From assembly GCF_002979775.1 (NCBI RefSeq), contig NZ_PCPR01000017.1, positions 55,130 to 119,129 on the forward strand: a DNA stretch of 64,000 nt, given 5' to 3'. The translations under genes and the position numbers were made by a program. This DNA comes from Arthrobacter sp. MYb23 (GTDB taxonomy: Bacteria; Actinomycetota; Actinomycetes; Actinomycetales; Micrococcaceae). The notes beneath the pieces are model-generated. The model worked only from the letters and a program-made list of their open reading frames with translations. It made no database searches and was not told the origin of the DNA. Positions 51,384 through 59,772 of the stretch are shown piece after piece; positions within the stretch are counted from its first letter, which is position 1; every line of letters begins with the position of its first letter.

Positions 51384-52811
51384 ATGACTTCCACCACTGA
51401 GTTCCGTATTGAACATGACACGATGGGCGAAGTTCGCGTCCCCGTGAACGCCCTGTACCGCGCCCAGACGCAGCGTGCTGTGGAGAACTTCCCCATCTCC
51501 GGCAAGACGCTTGAGCGCACCCACATCGAGGCCCTGGCCCGCGTGAAGAAGGCAGCCGCACTGGCGAACGCCGAACTGGGGGTGCTCGATGGTGAGCTCG
51601 CCGAGGCTATCGCCGCAGCTGCCGACGAGGTTGCAACCGGCAAGTACGACGGCGACTTCCCGATTGACGTCTTCCAGACCGGCTCGGGCACGTCCTCCAA
51701 CATGAACACCAACGAGGTCATCGCAGAGCTCGCATCGCGCGCCCTTGCCGCTGCCGGGAGTGACAAAGTTGTCCACCCGAATGACCACGTGAACGCGTCG
51801 CAGTCCTCCAACGACGTCTTCCCGACGTCCGTGCACGTTGCCGCTACCTCGGCACTGATCAACGACCTGATCCCGGCCCTCGAGTACTTGGCAGCATCCC
51901 TGACGCGCAAGGCCGTTGAGTTCAAGGACGTCGTCAAGTCGGGCCGCACGCACCTTATGGATGCCACGCCCGTCACGCTCGGCCAGGAATTCGGTGGCTA
52001 CGCGGCGCAGGTCCGCTACGGCATCGAGCGCATCAACGCTGCACTCCCCCGCGTTGCCGAAGTTCCCCTTGGCGGCACCGCTGTTGGCACCGGCATCAAC
52101 ACCCCGGCCGGCTTCCCGGAGCGCGTCATTGAGCTTCTGGCCGCTGACACCGGACTGCCACTGACCGAAGCCCGCGATCACTTCGAGGCCCAGGCGAACC
52201 GCGATGGCCTCATCGAGGGCTCCAGCCAGCTGCGCAACATCGCGATCTCCTTCATGAAGATCAACAACGACCTCCGCTGGATGGGCTCGGGCCCCAACAC
52301 CGGCCTCGGCGAAATCGCCATCCCGGACCTTCAGCCGGGCTCCTCGATCATGCCGGGCAAGGTCAACCCTGTCATCTGCGAAGCGTCCATCATGGTGTGC
52401 GCCCAGGTGATCGGCAACGACACCGCCATTGCCTGGTCCGGTACCAACGGTGCCTTCGAGCTGAACGTCGGCATCCCCGTCATGGCTGCCAACCTGCTTG
52501 AATCCATCCGCCTGCTGGCCAACACCAGCCGCGTCATGGCCGACAAGATGATCGACGGCATCACCGCCAACGTGGAGCGCGCCCGCTTCCTTGCCGAGGC
52601 TTCCCCGTCCATCGTGACGCCGCTGAACAAGTACATCGGTTACGAAAACGCAGCAAAGATCGCCAAGATCGCCGTCAAGGAGGGCCTGACCATCCGCCAG
52701 GCAACCGAGAAGCTCGGCTTCGTCGGTGAAGGCGAAGGCCAGGTTTCCGAGGCCGACCTGGACAAGGCCCTGGACGTCACCACCATGACGTCCCCGGCCC
52801 ACAAGGCCTGA
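51384..52811 (+). CDS. fumC: fumarate hydratase, class II
   Basis: TCA-cycle fumarase, 475 residues, homotetrameric. Motifs: MGEVRVPVNALYRAQTQRAV at the N-terminus, QTGSGTSSNMNTNEVIAELA, HPNDHVNASQSSNDVFPTSV (active-site His/Ser region), SGRTHLMDATPVTLGQEFGG, and the signature GSSIMPGKVNPVICEA with the catalytic Ser. ATG at 51384. A near-perfect terminator follows. Class II fumarase adjacent to glpX and DUF4245 matches M. tuberculosis (Rv1098c). Confidence 0.97.
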   Translation: MTSTTEFRIEHDTMGEVRVPVNALYRAQTQRAVENFPISGKTLERTHIEALARVKKAAALANAELGVLDGELAEAIAAAADEVATGKYDGDFPIDVFQTGSGTSSNMNTNEVIAELASRALAAAGSDKVVHPNDHVNASQSSNDVFPTSVHVAATSALINDLIPALEYLAASLTRKAVEFKDVVKSGRTHLMDATPVTLGQEFGGYAAQVRYGIERINAALPRVAEVPLGGTAVGTGINTPAGFPERVIELLAADTGLPLTEARDHFEAQANRDGLIEGSSQLRNIAISFMKINNDLRWMGSGPNTGLGEIAIPDLQPGSSIMPGKVNPVICEASIMVCAQVIGNDTAIAWSGTNGAFELNVGIPVMAANLLESIRLLANTSRVMADKMIDGITANVERARFLAEASPSIVTPLNKYIGYENAAKIAKIAVKEGLTIRQATEKLGFVGEGEGQVSEADLDKALDVTTMTSPAHKA

Positions 52812-52833
52812 CCTCTGGTCTAAAACTCCCAGC

Positions 52834-52881
52834 ACGACGACGGCCGGTACCTTTCACCCGAAAGGTACCGGCCGTCGTCGT
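52834..52881 (+). terminator. intrinsic terminator of fumC
   Basis: Perfect 21-bp arms ACGACGACGGCCGGTACCTTT (52834-52854) and its complement (52861-52881) with a 6-base loop. GGAGTTTTTG follows. It separates fumC from the TetR gene. Confidence 0.93.
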
Positions 52882-52910
52882 ACCCGGAGTTTTTGTACAG
52901 CAGATGCCTT

Positions 52911-52937
52911 TTTGCACTTTCTAGTTGAAAGTGCAAA
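52911..52937. promoter_or_regulatory. operator palindrome upstream of TetR/DHA2 operon
   Basis: Perfect 11-bp arms TTTGCACTTTC (52911-52921) and GAAAGTGCAAA (52927-52937) with a 5-base spacer. It ends 10 bases before the GTG start of the TetR gene. Position and symmetry fit an autoregulatory TetR operator. Confidence 0.75.
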
Positions 52938-52947
52938 ACTTTACTTT

Positions 52948-53634
52948 GTGAGCAATAGTGCAAATATCGACGGCGGCCTTCGCGAGCGCAAGCGGGCTGC
53001 CACGCGGACGGCGATTACCGCCGTCGCGCGTTCCATGACCGCTGCGCGTGGCCTAAGCGGTTTCACGGTTGAGGAGGTCTGCGAAGGGGCGGGGATTTCA
53101 CGCCGGACCTTCTTCAACTACTTCCACTCCAAGGAAGATGCAGTGATCGGCTCGTTTTCCGACGAACTGCCTGAAGAGGCGCTGGAGGCCTTCACACGGA
53201 ATCCTTCCCGTACGGCTGACAGCATCTCGCAAACCCTCCTGGCAGCACTGCATGTGCTCACCGTGACGCTGATGGAGCGTTCATCCATCAGCCGCACCGA
53301 AGTTCAGCAGTTCATTGCCGCCATCACCGCAGAGCCTCAACTCCTGGCGCGGCTCACCCTTGAAGGGGAGGCCCGCGAACGCCAATTCGCAGGGCTGGTA
53401 GCCGCCCGCGAAGGGCTGGATCCGGACCACCCTGAAGTCATGACAGCGACTGTTCTGTTTGGGGCTGTCTCCAAAAAGACGGCACAGCAGTTCTTCTCCG
53501 AGGACAACATCCGCCCTTACCGCGGGATCCTCGAACGGAACCTCAACGCAGCACGGAAACTCTTCGCCCAGCCGCTGGCCACGAGCCAACAACTGGGACC
53601 AAACCCCCTTGAAACCTCGAAGGACCCCGCATGA
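52948..53634 (+). CDS. TetR-family repressor of the efflux pump
   Basis: 228 residues. The HTH (about 10-65) has LRERKRAATRTAITAVARSM and the recognition region GFTVEEVCEGAGISRRTFFN followed by YFHSKED. The C-terminal ligand domain is helical. The GTG at 52948 follows the operator closely; an ATG-started frame 12 codons earlier would run through the operator itself and was rejected. Its stop overlaps the start of the DHA2 transporter by ATGA, so it is expected to repress its own operon until the pump's substrate binds. Confidence 0.92.
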   Translation: MSNSANIDGGLRERKRAATRTAITAVARSMTAARGLSGFTVEEVCEGAGISRRTFFNYFHSKEDAVIGSFSDELPEEALEAFTRNPSRTADSISQTLLAALHVLTVTLMERSSISRTEVQQFIAAITAEPQLLARLTLEGEARERQFAGLVAAREGLDPDHPEVMTATVLFGAVSKKTAQQFFSEDNIRPYRGILERNLNAARKLFAQPLATSQQLGPNPLETSKDPA

Positions 53635-55322
53635 GTACACTCTCGAAGGCAGCCGAACCGTTGCTGCTGACCCAGAAACGCATCTGGATCATCTTTTCGG
53701 CGCTGATCGCAGGCATGCTCCTGTCCAGCCTCGACCAGACCATCGTCTCCACCGCCATGCCCACCATCGTGGGCAAGCTGGGCGGCGTGGAGCACCAAGC
53801 GTGGATTACCACGGCGTATCTCCTGGCCACCACTATCGTCATGCCCATCTACGGCAAGTTCGGTGACATTCTGGGGCGTCGAAACCTGTTCCTCGTGGCC
53901 ATCGCGCTCTTCACGCTCGCATCCGTGGGCTGCGCGTTCGCCACGGATTTCTGGGGCTTCGTCATTTTCCGCGCCATCCAAGGCCTGGGCGGCGGCGGCC
54001 TCATGATCCTGTCCCAGGCGATCATCGCTGACATTGTTCCCGCCAAGGAGCGCGGCAAGTACATGGGCCCTTTGGGCGCCATCTTCGGCCTTTCCGCTGT
54101 GGCCGGGCCCCTGCTGGGCGGGTTCTTCGTTGACCACCTCACCTGGGAATGGGCCTTCTACATCAACATCCCCATCGGTATCGCCGCGTTCATCACCGCC
54201 TGGTTCACCCTGACGCTTCCCAACAAGAAGGCAGAGAAGAAGATCGACATCCTCGGTGTCCTGTTCCTCTCCGCTGCCACCACGTGCCTCATCTTCTTCA
54301 CCGACTTTGGTGGCAAGAAGGACGAGGGCTGGGACTCACCCCTTACCTGGGCCTTTGGTGCAGGCATGGTCCTGGCAGCCTTTGCCTTCGTGATGGTTGA
54401 GCGTCGCGCCGAGGACCCCATCATTCCATTGAGCCTGTTCAAGAACCCCATCTTCATCAACGCAACGGCCATCGGCTTCACTCTGGGCCTGGGCATGTTC
54501 GCGGCCATCGCCTTCGTTCCCACGTTCCTTCAGATGTCTTCCGGGACGTCTGCCGCTGAGTCAGGCCTGCTGATGCTGCCCATGATGGTGGGCCTGATGG
54601 GCACGTCCATCTATTCCGGTATTCGCATTTCCAAGACCGGCAAGTACAAGATGTACCCCATCCTGGGTGCAGCGCTCACCATCGCTGCAATGCTGTGGCT
54701 CACCACGCTCGCAGCCTCCACCCCCATTTGGGTCATCTGCGTCCAGCTCTTCATCTTCGGCGCGGGCCTGGGCCTGATCATGCAGGTCATCGTCCTGGTG
54801 GTGCAGAACTCCGTGCCCGCTGACCAGATTGGTACGGCTACCAGTACCAACAACTACTTCCGCGAAGTAGGCGCATCGCTGGGTGTGGCCGTGTTCGGGG
54901 CAATCTTCACCAACCGCCTGGCCGAGTCGCTCACCGAAGCCTTCACCGGTGCCGGCGCTTCCACCGAGCAGGCTTCGCAGTCCACCAGCACGCTGGACCC
55001 CCAAGCACTGGCCCAGATGCCCGAACAGTTGCGGGATGCGATCGTCAACGCTTATGCCAATTCCCTGGCCCCCGTCTTCTGGTACCTGGTGCCGTTCATC
55101 GCCATCGCACTGATCCTGGCCATCACCCTGAAGCAGATCCCCCTCTCCGATACCGCCGGCATGGTGGCGCGCGGCGAGGCTGTGGGTGGCGAGGAAGCGG
55201 ACAGGCTTGAGGCCGAGCGTCTGGAGACGGCGCGGCTGGAGACTGCGCGGCTGGAAGCCGCTATGGCAGCTTCGGATGATGCCGAAAAGGACCGTCCCAC
55301 CGCCGACGCGGGACGTCACTAG
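53631..55322 (+). CDS. DHA2-family MFS drug efflux transporter
   Basis: 563 residues with 14 membrane helices, the DHA2 (EmrB/QacA) layout. Marks: MLLSSLDQTIVSTAMPTIVG near residue 25 (motif D1), the loop YGKFGDILGRRNLFLVAIAL (motif A, G-x-L-x-D-x-x-G-R-R/K type), GLGGGGLMILSQAIIADIVP (motif B) and GPLGAIFGLSAVAGPLLGG (motif C, antiporter). It exports toxic compounds with proton exchange; the substrate is unknown. The C-terminal tail holds a short repeat, RLEAERLETARLETARLEAA. It is coupled to the TetR gene. Confidence 0.94.
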   Translation: MSTLSKAAEPLLLTQKRIWIIFSALIAGMLLSSLDQTIVSTAMPTIVGKLGGVEHQAWITTAYLLATTIVMPIYGKFGDILGRRNLFLVAIALFTLASVGCAFATDFWGFVIFRAIQGLGGGGLMILSQAIIADIVPAKERGKYMGPLGAIFGLSAVAGPLLGGFFVDHLTWEWAFYINIPIGIAAFITAWFTLTLPNKKAEKKIDILGVLFLSAATTCLIFFTDFGGKKDEGWDSPLTWAFGAGMVLAAFAFVMVERRAEDPIIPLSLFKNPIFINATAIGFTLGLGMFAAIAFVPTFLQMSSGTSAAESGLLMLPMMVGLMGTSIYSGIRISKTGKYKMYPILGAALTIAAMLWLTTLAASTPIWVICVQLFIFGAGLGLIMQVIVLVVQNSVPADQIGTATSTNNYFREVGASLGVAVFGAIFTNRLAESLTEAFTGAGASTEQASQSTSTLDPQALAQMPEQLRDAIVNAYANSLAPVFWYLVPFIAIALILAITLKQIPLSDTAGMVARGEAVGGEEADRLEAERLETARLETARLEAAMAASDDAEKDRPTADAGRH

Positions 55323-55324
55323 CG

Positions 55325-55801
55325 TTAGTCCTCCACTTGGTACGCCACGGGGCCTTCGGGCTCCGTGGCAAGCCTGATGGCTTCAAGGTTTCCGGCACTC
55401 ATCTCCGGAAGGTCCTCCAATGCGAACCACCCAACGGCCAGGGATTCGTCATCGTTCACCTGCGCCTCTCCCGAGATGTATCGGCACCGGAACGTGATGT
55501 CCAGGAAATCGCACACGTCGCCGTTGGGGAAGGTCACCGGCCCTACAACGCCGACGCCGATGATGCGCTCAGTCTCGGCCACCACCGCCGTTTCCTCAAA
55601 GATCTCGCGCACCAAACCAGGCGCGGGGTGCTCCCCCGGCTCAAGCATTCCGGTGATGAGGGTCCAGTGACCGTTGTCGGCACGCTGGCCTAACAAGACC
55701 CTGCCCTCATCATCGAACACCACTCCCCGCACGGCCGGCAGCCAGAGGGGATCGTTGCCGATCTTTTCCCGCAGTTTGAGCACGAAATCGGGTGCACCCA
55801 T
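55325..55801 (-). CDS. Nudix hydrolase
   Basis: 158 residues. The Nudix box GMLEPGEHPAPGLVREIFEE (about residues 50-69, G-x5-E-x7-R-E-x-x-E-E) is followed by TAV instead of the usual xGU, but the catalytic Glu residues are intact. VRGVVFDDEGRVLLGQRADN precedes it, and the substrate loop VCDFLDITFRCRYISGEAQV follows. It hydrolyses a nucleoside diphosphate linked to X; the substrate is unknown. It ends 2 bases from the stop of the convergent DHA2 gene. The strand-specific start is the ATG at 55801. Confidence 0.88.
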   Translation of the reverse strand: MGAPDFVLKLREKIGNDPLWLPAVRGVVFDDEGRVLLGQRADNGHWTLITGMLEPGEHPAPGLVREIFEETAVVAETERIIGVGVVGPVTFPNGDVCDFLDITFRCRYISGEAQVNDDESLAVGWFALEDLPEMSAGNLEAIRLATEPEGPVAYQVED

Positions 55802-55926
55802 GGTCAGTTTTTCCTCAGTTCAATCGTTGCGTGTGAGTCGCTGGGCTAAGCATGACCCAGCCCGGTGAACAGGGAGAATACGGCGAGCGTTGCAATTTGG
55901 CCGCAGTTGGCCTTGCACGAGGGTTG

Positions 55927-56478
55927 CTAAGCGGGCAGGAGCACCATGGCGGCCGCCGCTCCGGCCAGCATGAACGGTCCGAACGGTATGGCCGAGCGCA
56001 GCGTGCCACGCCGGGCTATCAAGATGCCCAAGCTCCACAGCCCTCCCAACAGGAAAGCCGCGAACGTTCCAGCAAAGACGTGGCTCCATCCCAAATAGCC
56101 CAGGTAGAGCCCCAACACGCCCGCCAGTTTCACGTCGCCGAAGCCCATTCCGGGAGGGTGAATCAGACGCAGCACGAAGTAGAACAACCAGAGCACGGCG
56201 CCGCCGGCCACAACGCCCAGCCCCGGTACGCCAAAGAGCAGAGCCGCAGGAGTGTTCTCCGTGGCCGAATCACCGAACGAGGCCAGGATCGCGGCAGCCA
56301 GCAGAAGCACCCCCGCCACCACGTACGAGGGAAACACGATGCGGTTAGGCAGCAGGTGGCTCCGGACATCTATCACTGTCAGCCGCACGGCCATGGCCAC
56401 GAAGTACAGGCAGGCTGCCAGCACCAGCCAGAAGCCCAGCGGGCTGCCGGTCCAGAGGTCTGAAAGTCGTCGGATCAC
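55927..56478 (-). CDS. A24 (type IV) prepilin peptidase-like protein
   Basis: 183 residues with about five membrane helices. The aspartic catalytic pair is visible: IDVRSHLLPN near residue 36 and GMGFGDVKLAGVLGLYLG near residue 110 (the GxGD motif). The N-terminal methylase domain of full prepilin peptidases is missing, as in short TadV/CpaA-like forms. It would cleave pilin-like leaders at the inner membrane. No pilin or secretion genes lie nearby, so it stands alone and its partner genes must be elsewhere. Confidence 0.87.
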   Translation of the reverse strand: MIRRLSDLWTGSPLGFWLVLAACLYFVAMAVRLTVIDVRSHLLPNRIVFPSYVVAGVLLLAAAILASFGDSATENTPAALLFGVPGLGVVAGGAVLWLFYFVLRLIHPPGMGFGDVKLAGVLGLYLGYLGWSHVFAGTFAAFLLGGLWSLGILIARRGTLRSAIPFGPFMLAGAAAAMVLLPA

Positions 56479-56539
56479 CTTCGGATGCTATCCCGCTTTG
56501 GCCACCGGACCAGCTTGAACGCTTGGGTAAACTGTGGAT

Positions 56540-57301
56540 ATGGGGCGATACAGTGCAGGTGGACCAGGTTTTGACTTGTCCTCCACATTCCGCAATCTTT
56601 GCCGTTCTTCGCCGTGGAAGTGGACCAGCCTCCGCTTCGAGTACCTCGAGCGGCCCGCTTCCGGTGCCGCGATTGTCCGGGCATGGCTCAGGCGTCCCGG
56701 CGCCCTCCGACTCGAGACCCCGGACGGTCAGCTGCTGCACAGCACCACCGGCATCAACGATTCCCGGGATGATCGTTACGTCAGTTCCACACGCCGTTCG
56801 TGGCTGCTTCCGGCCCACTTGGTCACACCGGTATATGACGACGCCGGACTGGTCCGCCGACGCCCCGAAGCCGAGTACGGGGAGCCCTCCTTTGGCAACG
56901 GTCGCCTCGCCGCCGCGCTCGATCCCGTGGAACTTGCCGGCAAGGCCCCGGTCCCCCTGGAATTCCCGGATACAAACCCTGTCTTCCTTGAGCCACCCCG
57001 CGAGGTGGACCATGAGGGCCGCCTGGCCTTGGAAACAATCGTCACGCCTAGCCGCACCTACGTCCCCTCAGATCCAGAGGAACCGCTGATCTACCCGGGC
57101 CGGACACTGCTCAGGATTGACGCTGGCACAGGCGTTTGCGTCGCCAGCCAAAGCCTGGACGGCGACTCCTCAGGCAAAGGTCACTGGCTCAAGATCCTGG
57201 CAGTGGACGAGTACATGCTGGATGACCTTTTCCTGGCAGAGTCGATGAATCTCACGGATGTCCGCCGCCACATCTCGTGGGACATCGGCCCGGCCGCCTG
57301 A
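56540..57301 (+). CDS. conserved hypothetical protein
   Basis: 253 residues, family not recognised. The sequence is soluble, without a signal peptide or membrane helices, and looks beta-rich: ETPDGQLLHSTTGIND, then SRTYVPSDPEEPLIYPGRTL, then the C-terminal helices DEYMLDDLFLAESMNLTDVR. Start is ATG 56540 or GTG 56534. It is divergent from the prepilin peptidase gene and is followed by a GNAT gene 31 bases downstream. No function proposed. Confidence 0.75.
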   Translation: MGRYSAGGPGFDLSSTFRNLCRSSPWKWTSLRFEYLERPASGAAIVRAWLRRPGALRLETPDGQLLHSTTGINDSRDDRYVSSTRRSWLLPAHLVTPVYDDAGLVRRRPEAEYGEPSFGNGRLAAALDPVELAGKAPVPLEFPDTNPVFLEPPREVDHEGRLALETIVTPSRTYVPSDPEEPLIYPGRTLLRIDAGTGVCVASQSLDGDSSGKGHWLKILAVDEYMLDDLFLAESMNLTDVRRHISWDIGPAA

Positions 57302-57332
57302 ACAGCAGCGTGTTCGGCGCTAAGCTACGGCG

Positions 57333-57977
57333 ATGACATCGCTGGCAGAAATTTGGCCCCCGTTCGGACTCAGCCTCACCACTCCGAGGCTGACCATCCG
57401 TCCCGTTCTGGACGAAGACATCCCTTCAGCCATAGCGGCGGCACGTTCCGGCATCCACCCACCAGGAAAGAGCCCGTTCAGCATGCCGTGGGCCGAACTT
57501 CCGGAGGACAAACTGGCACCGAATATGGCTCAGTGGTATTGGCGCTGCCGGGCAAACTTCAGCAAGGACTCCTGGACCCTCCTCCTCGGAGTCTGGAACG
57601 ACGATGAGCTCCTGGGCGTCCAGGACGTCGGCGCCAAGAACTTCAGCACCCTCAAAACCGTCAGCACTGGCTCTTGGCTGAAGCAGTCCGCGCAAGGCCA
57701 CGGCTTCGGCAAGGAGATGCGCGCCGCCGTCGTGAGCTTCGCGTTTGATTACTTGGGCGCCGAAGTAGCCGAGTCTGAGGCGGCCATCTGGAACCAGAAG
57801 TCCCTGGGAGTCTCCACCAGCCTCGGCTACGAGCTGAACGGCGTCTTCCGCGACGGCTGGGGCGAAAAAGTGGAGGAGGTCCAAAGAGTCTGCCTCACCC
57901 CCGCCACCTTCAAACGCCCCGACTGGACCCTCAAAGTCCAAGGCCACGAAGAGCTGAAAACCTACCTCACGCTCTAA
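57333..57977 (+). CDS. GNAT-family N-acetyltransferase
   Basis: 214 residues. The RimJ/RimL-type pattern is seen: LTTPRLTIRPVLDEDIPSAI near residue 14, WTLLLGVWNDDELLGVQDVG, the acetyl-CoA loop SAQGHGFGKEMRAAVVSFAF (Q/R-x-x-G-x-G/A), and EAAIWNQKSLGVSTSLGYEL. It would acetylate a protein N-terminus, ribosomal protein or small amine; the substrate is unknown. It is in the same direction as the upstream hypothetical gene, with only 31 bases between, so they may be co-transcribed. Confidence 0.9.
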   Translation: MTSLAEIWPPFGLSLTTPRLTIRPVLDEDIPSAIAAARSGIHPPGKSPFSMPWAELPEDKLAPNMAQWYWRCRANFSKDSWTLLLGVWNDDELLGVQDVGAKNFSTLKTVSTGSWLKQSAQGHGFGKEMRAAVVSFAFDYLGAEVAESEAAIWNQKSLGVSTSLGYELNGVFRDGWGEKVEEVQRVCLTPATFKRPDWTLKVQGHEELKTYLTL

Positions 57978-58019
57978 CCGCTGGATCCACGAGCCGAGCT
58001 GCGGTCCTTCGCAGAGGAG

Positions 58020-58130
58020 CGCATCGCGAGACATCGAACCCCGAAGGTCGCCCAGCGACCGGAAGGGTTCCTATGTGGCGTGTCTAAGCGACGGCGAAGG
58101 GCCGTAGCCCGGCGAACCGGACCACGGCCC
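58020..58130. repeat. hairpin repeat copy D (degenerate)
   Basis: The core GTGTCTAAGCGACGGCGAAGG (58080-58100, quoted in part) resembles the other copies. Around it lie a GGTCGC-CCA-GCGACC hairpin near 58046 and the arms GGGCCGT/CACGGCCC near 58100-58130. It fills the gap between the convergent GNAT and PhoH genes. Confidence 0.5.
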
Positions 58131-58140
58131 CGGAAAGAAC

Positions 58141-59535
58141 CTAGATTTCAGCCCCTTCGAGCAACTCAGTCACCAGGGCAGCAATGGGCGACCGTTCCGA
58201 GCGGGTCAGGGTGATGTGCCCGAACAGCGGGTGGCCCTTGAGGGTCTCCACTACTGCGGCGACGCCGTCGTGCCGCCCCACACGGAGGTTGTCGCGCTGG
58301 GCGACATCGTGGGTGAGGACGATTTTGGAGTTTTGTCCGATGCGGCTCATCACGGTGAGGAGGACGTTTTTCTCGAGTGACTGTGCTTCGTCCACAATCA
58401 CGAAGGCGTCGTGGAGCGATCGCCCCCGGATGTGGGTCAGCGGCAGGACTTCGAGCATGCCCCGGTCCATGACTTCTTCGACGACTTCCTGGCTCACCAA
58501 TGCCCCGAGGGTGTCAAACACGGCCTGCGCCCAGGGGTTCATCTTTTCCGATTCGGAGCCGGGGAGGTAGCCGAGTTCCTGGCCGCCCACGGCGTAGAGG
58601 GGACGGAACACCACCACTTTGCGGTGTTCCTGGCGTTCCAGGACCGCTTCCAGGCCCGCACAGAGGGCGAGTGCGGATTTGCCGGTACCGGCGCGCCCGC
58701 CGATGGAGACGATTCCTACTGCCGGGTCCATGAGGAGATCGATGGCCAGCCGCTGTTCTGCTGAGCGACCGTGGAGTCCGAAGACGTCCCGGTCGCCCTT
58801 GACGAGCCGGACTTGCTTGTCTGCCCCTACCCGGCCGAGCGCGGAGCCGCGGTTGGAGAGGAGAACAAGCCCGGTGTTGACGGGCAGTTCTGCAGCGGCG
58901 GGGATGAAGGCCGGTTCGTGGCCGTAGAGGGTGGTGATTTCCTCTTCGGTTGCATCCACTTCGGCCATCCCGGTCCAGCCGGAGTCCTTGACGAGTTCGT
59001 TGCGGTACTCGTCAGCTTGGAGGCCCATGGCGGAGGCTTTGACGCGCATGGGGAGGTCTTTGGAGACGACCGTGACGTTGTGGCCTTCGTTTGCCAGGTT
59101 CTTGGCGACGGCCAGGATTCGGCTGTCGTTGTCGCCTCCACGGAATCCTGCAGGCAGTACTTCCGGGGAAATGTGGTTCATTTCCACCCGGAGCATCCCG
59201 CCGTCTTTCCCGAGGGGGATGGCGTGGTCCAGTCCGCCGTGTTCGATTCTGAGGTCGTCCAGGAGCCTCAGGGCTTTTCGGGCGAAGTAGCCCAGTTCGG
59301 GGTCGTGGCGTTTTCCTTCCAGTTCGCTGATGACCACGATGGGGACGATCACCTCGTGTTCGGCGAAGCGCAACAGTGCGTGTGGATCGGATAGCAGGAC
59401 GGACGTATCAATTACGTAGCTGCGGCCTGTAGCGGACGGTGCGGTCCGCCCCTTTTGTGAGACCCGCTTGGTGCGAGAGGTAGCTGCACTTTCCCCGTCG
59501 GAAACCATTGCGGGCAGTTGCTCAGAAATAGCCAC
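58141..59535 (-). CDS. PhoH-family PIN domain-ATPase fusion (PhoH2-like)
   Basis: 464 residues. An N-terminal PIN ribonuclease domain (about 30-170) has SYVIDTSVLLSDPHALLRFA, VISELEGKRHDPELGYFARK and GGDNDSRILAVAKN with acidic residues, followed by the PhoH ATPase with Walker A GRAGTGKSALALCAGLE, Walker B DAFVIVDEAQSL, and IGQNSKIVLTHDVAQRDNLR. PhoH2 proteins of mycobacteria act as RNA helicase/ribonuclease and are part of toxin-antitoxin-like units. GTG at 59535 has GGAG upstream; ATG 59508 is an alternative. A palindrome lies 145 bases upstream. No antitoxin-like ORF (PhoAT) was seen before it. Confidence 0.92.
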   Translation of the reverse strand: MAISEQLPAMVSDGESAATSRTKRVSQKGRTAPSATGRSYVIDTSVLLSDPHALLRFAEHEVIVPIVVISELEGKRHDPELGYFARKALRLLDDLRIEHGGLDHAIPLGKDGGMLRVEMNHISPEVLPAGFRGGDNDSRILAVAKNLANEGHNVTVVSKDLPMRVKASAMGLQADEYRNELVKDSGWTGMAEVDATEEEITTLYGHEPAFIPAAAELPVNTGLVLLSNRGSALGRVGADKQVRLVKGDRDVFGLHGRSAEQRLAIDLLMDPAVGIVSIGGRAGTGKSALALCAGLEAVLERQEHRKVVVFRPLYAVGGQELGYLPGSESEKMNPWAQAVFDTLGALVSQEVVEEVMDRGMLEVLPLTHIRGRSLHDAFVIVDEAQSLEKNVLLTVMSRIGQNSKIVLTHDVAQRDNLRVGRHDGVAAVVETLKGHPLFGHITLTRSERSPIAALVTELLEGAEI

Positions 59536-59679
59536 ATCGACTCCAGCCCCGGGCAGTTCGCCCGGCCTAATGGTGAAGCGGCTCGGCCGGAAGGCCGGGC
59601 GTGGCCTCCCCTGTAACTGGTGCGATAGTCCGCTCCATATACTGGCCTCCCCGATCAGCGGGCGGTTTTGCCTGCTGAT

Positions 59680-59696
59680 GGGATTAACGTAATCCC
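59680..59696. promoter_or_regulatory. palindrome upstream of phoH
   Basis: GGGATTA-ACG-TAATCCC, perfect 7-bp arms, lies in the 237-base non-coding gap 59536-59772, about 145 bases from the phoH start. The gap presumably holds the phoH promoter; it has no convincing gene. Confidence 0.4.
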
Positions 59697-59772
59697 CAGC
59701 ACATTCATTTCCGTAATCTGCGCTCGGCAAGTCGCATGTCGGGAACGTTAATTTTTGGTGACGGGGCGGCGA

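Noticed and set aside
49824..52835. A 1,003-codon open frame opposite DUF4245, carbonic anhydrase and fumC
   Set aside because: It runs antisense through three well-supported genes and their gaps. Long antisense frames are expected in high-G+C DNA.
59536..59730. Longer PhoH protein starting at 59730
   Set aside because: The extra 65 residues have no resemblance to PIN-PhoH proteins and would cover the leader with the palindrome; the GTG at 59535 has a ribosome binding site.
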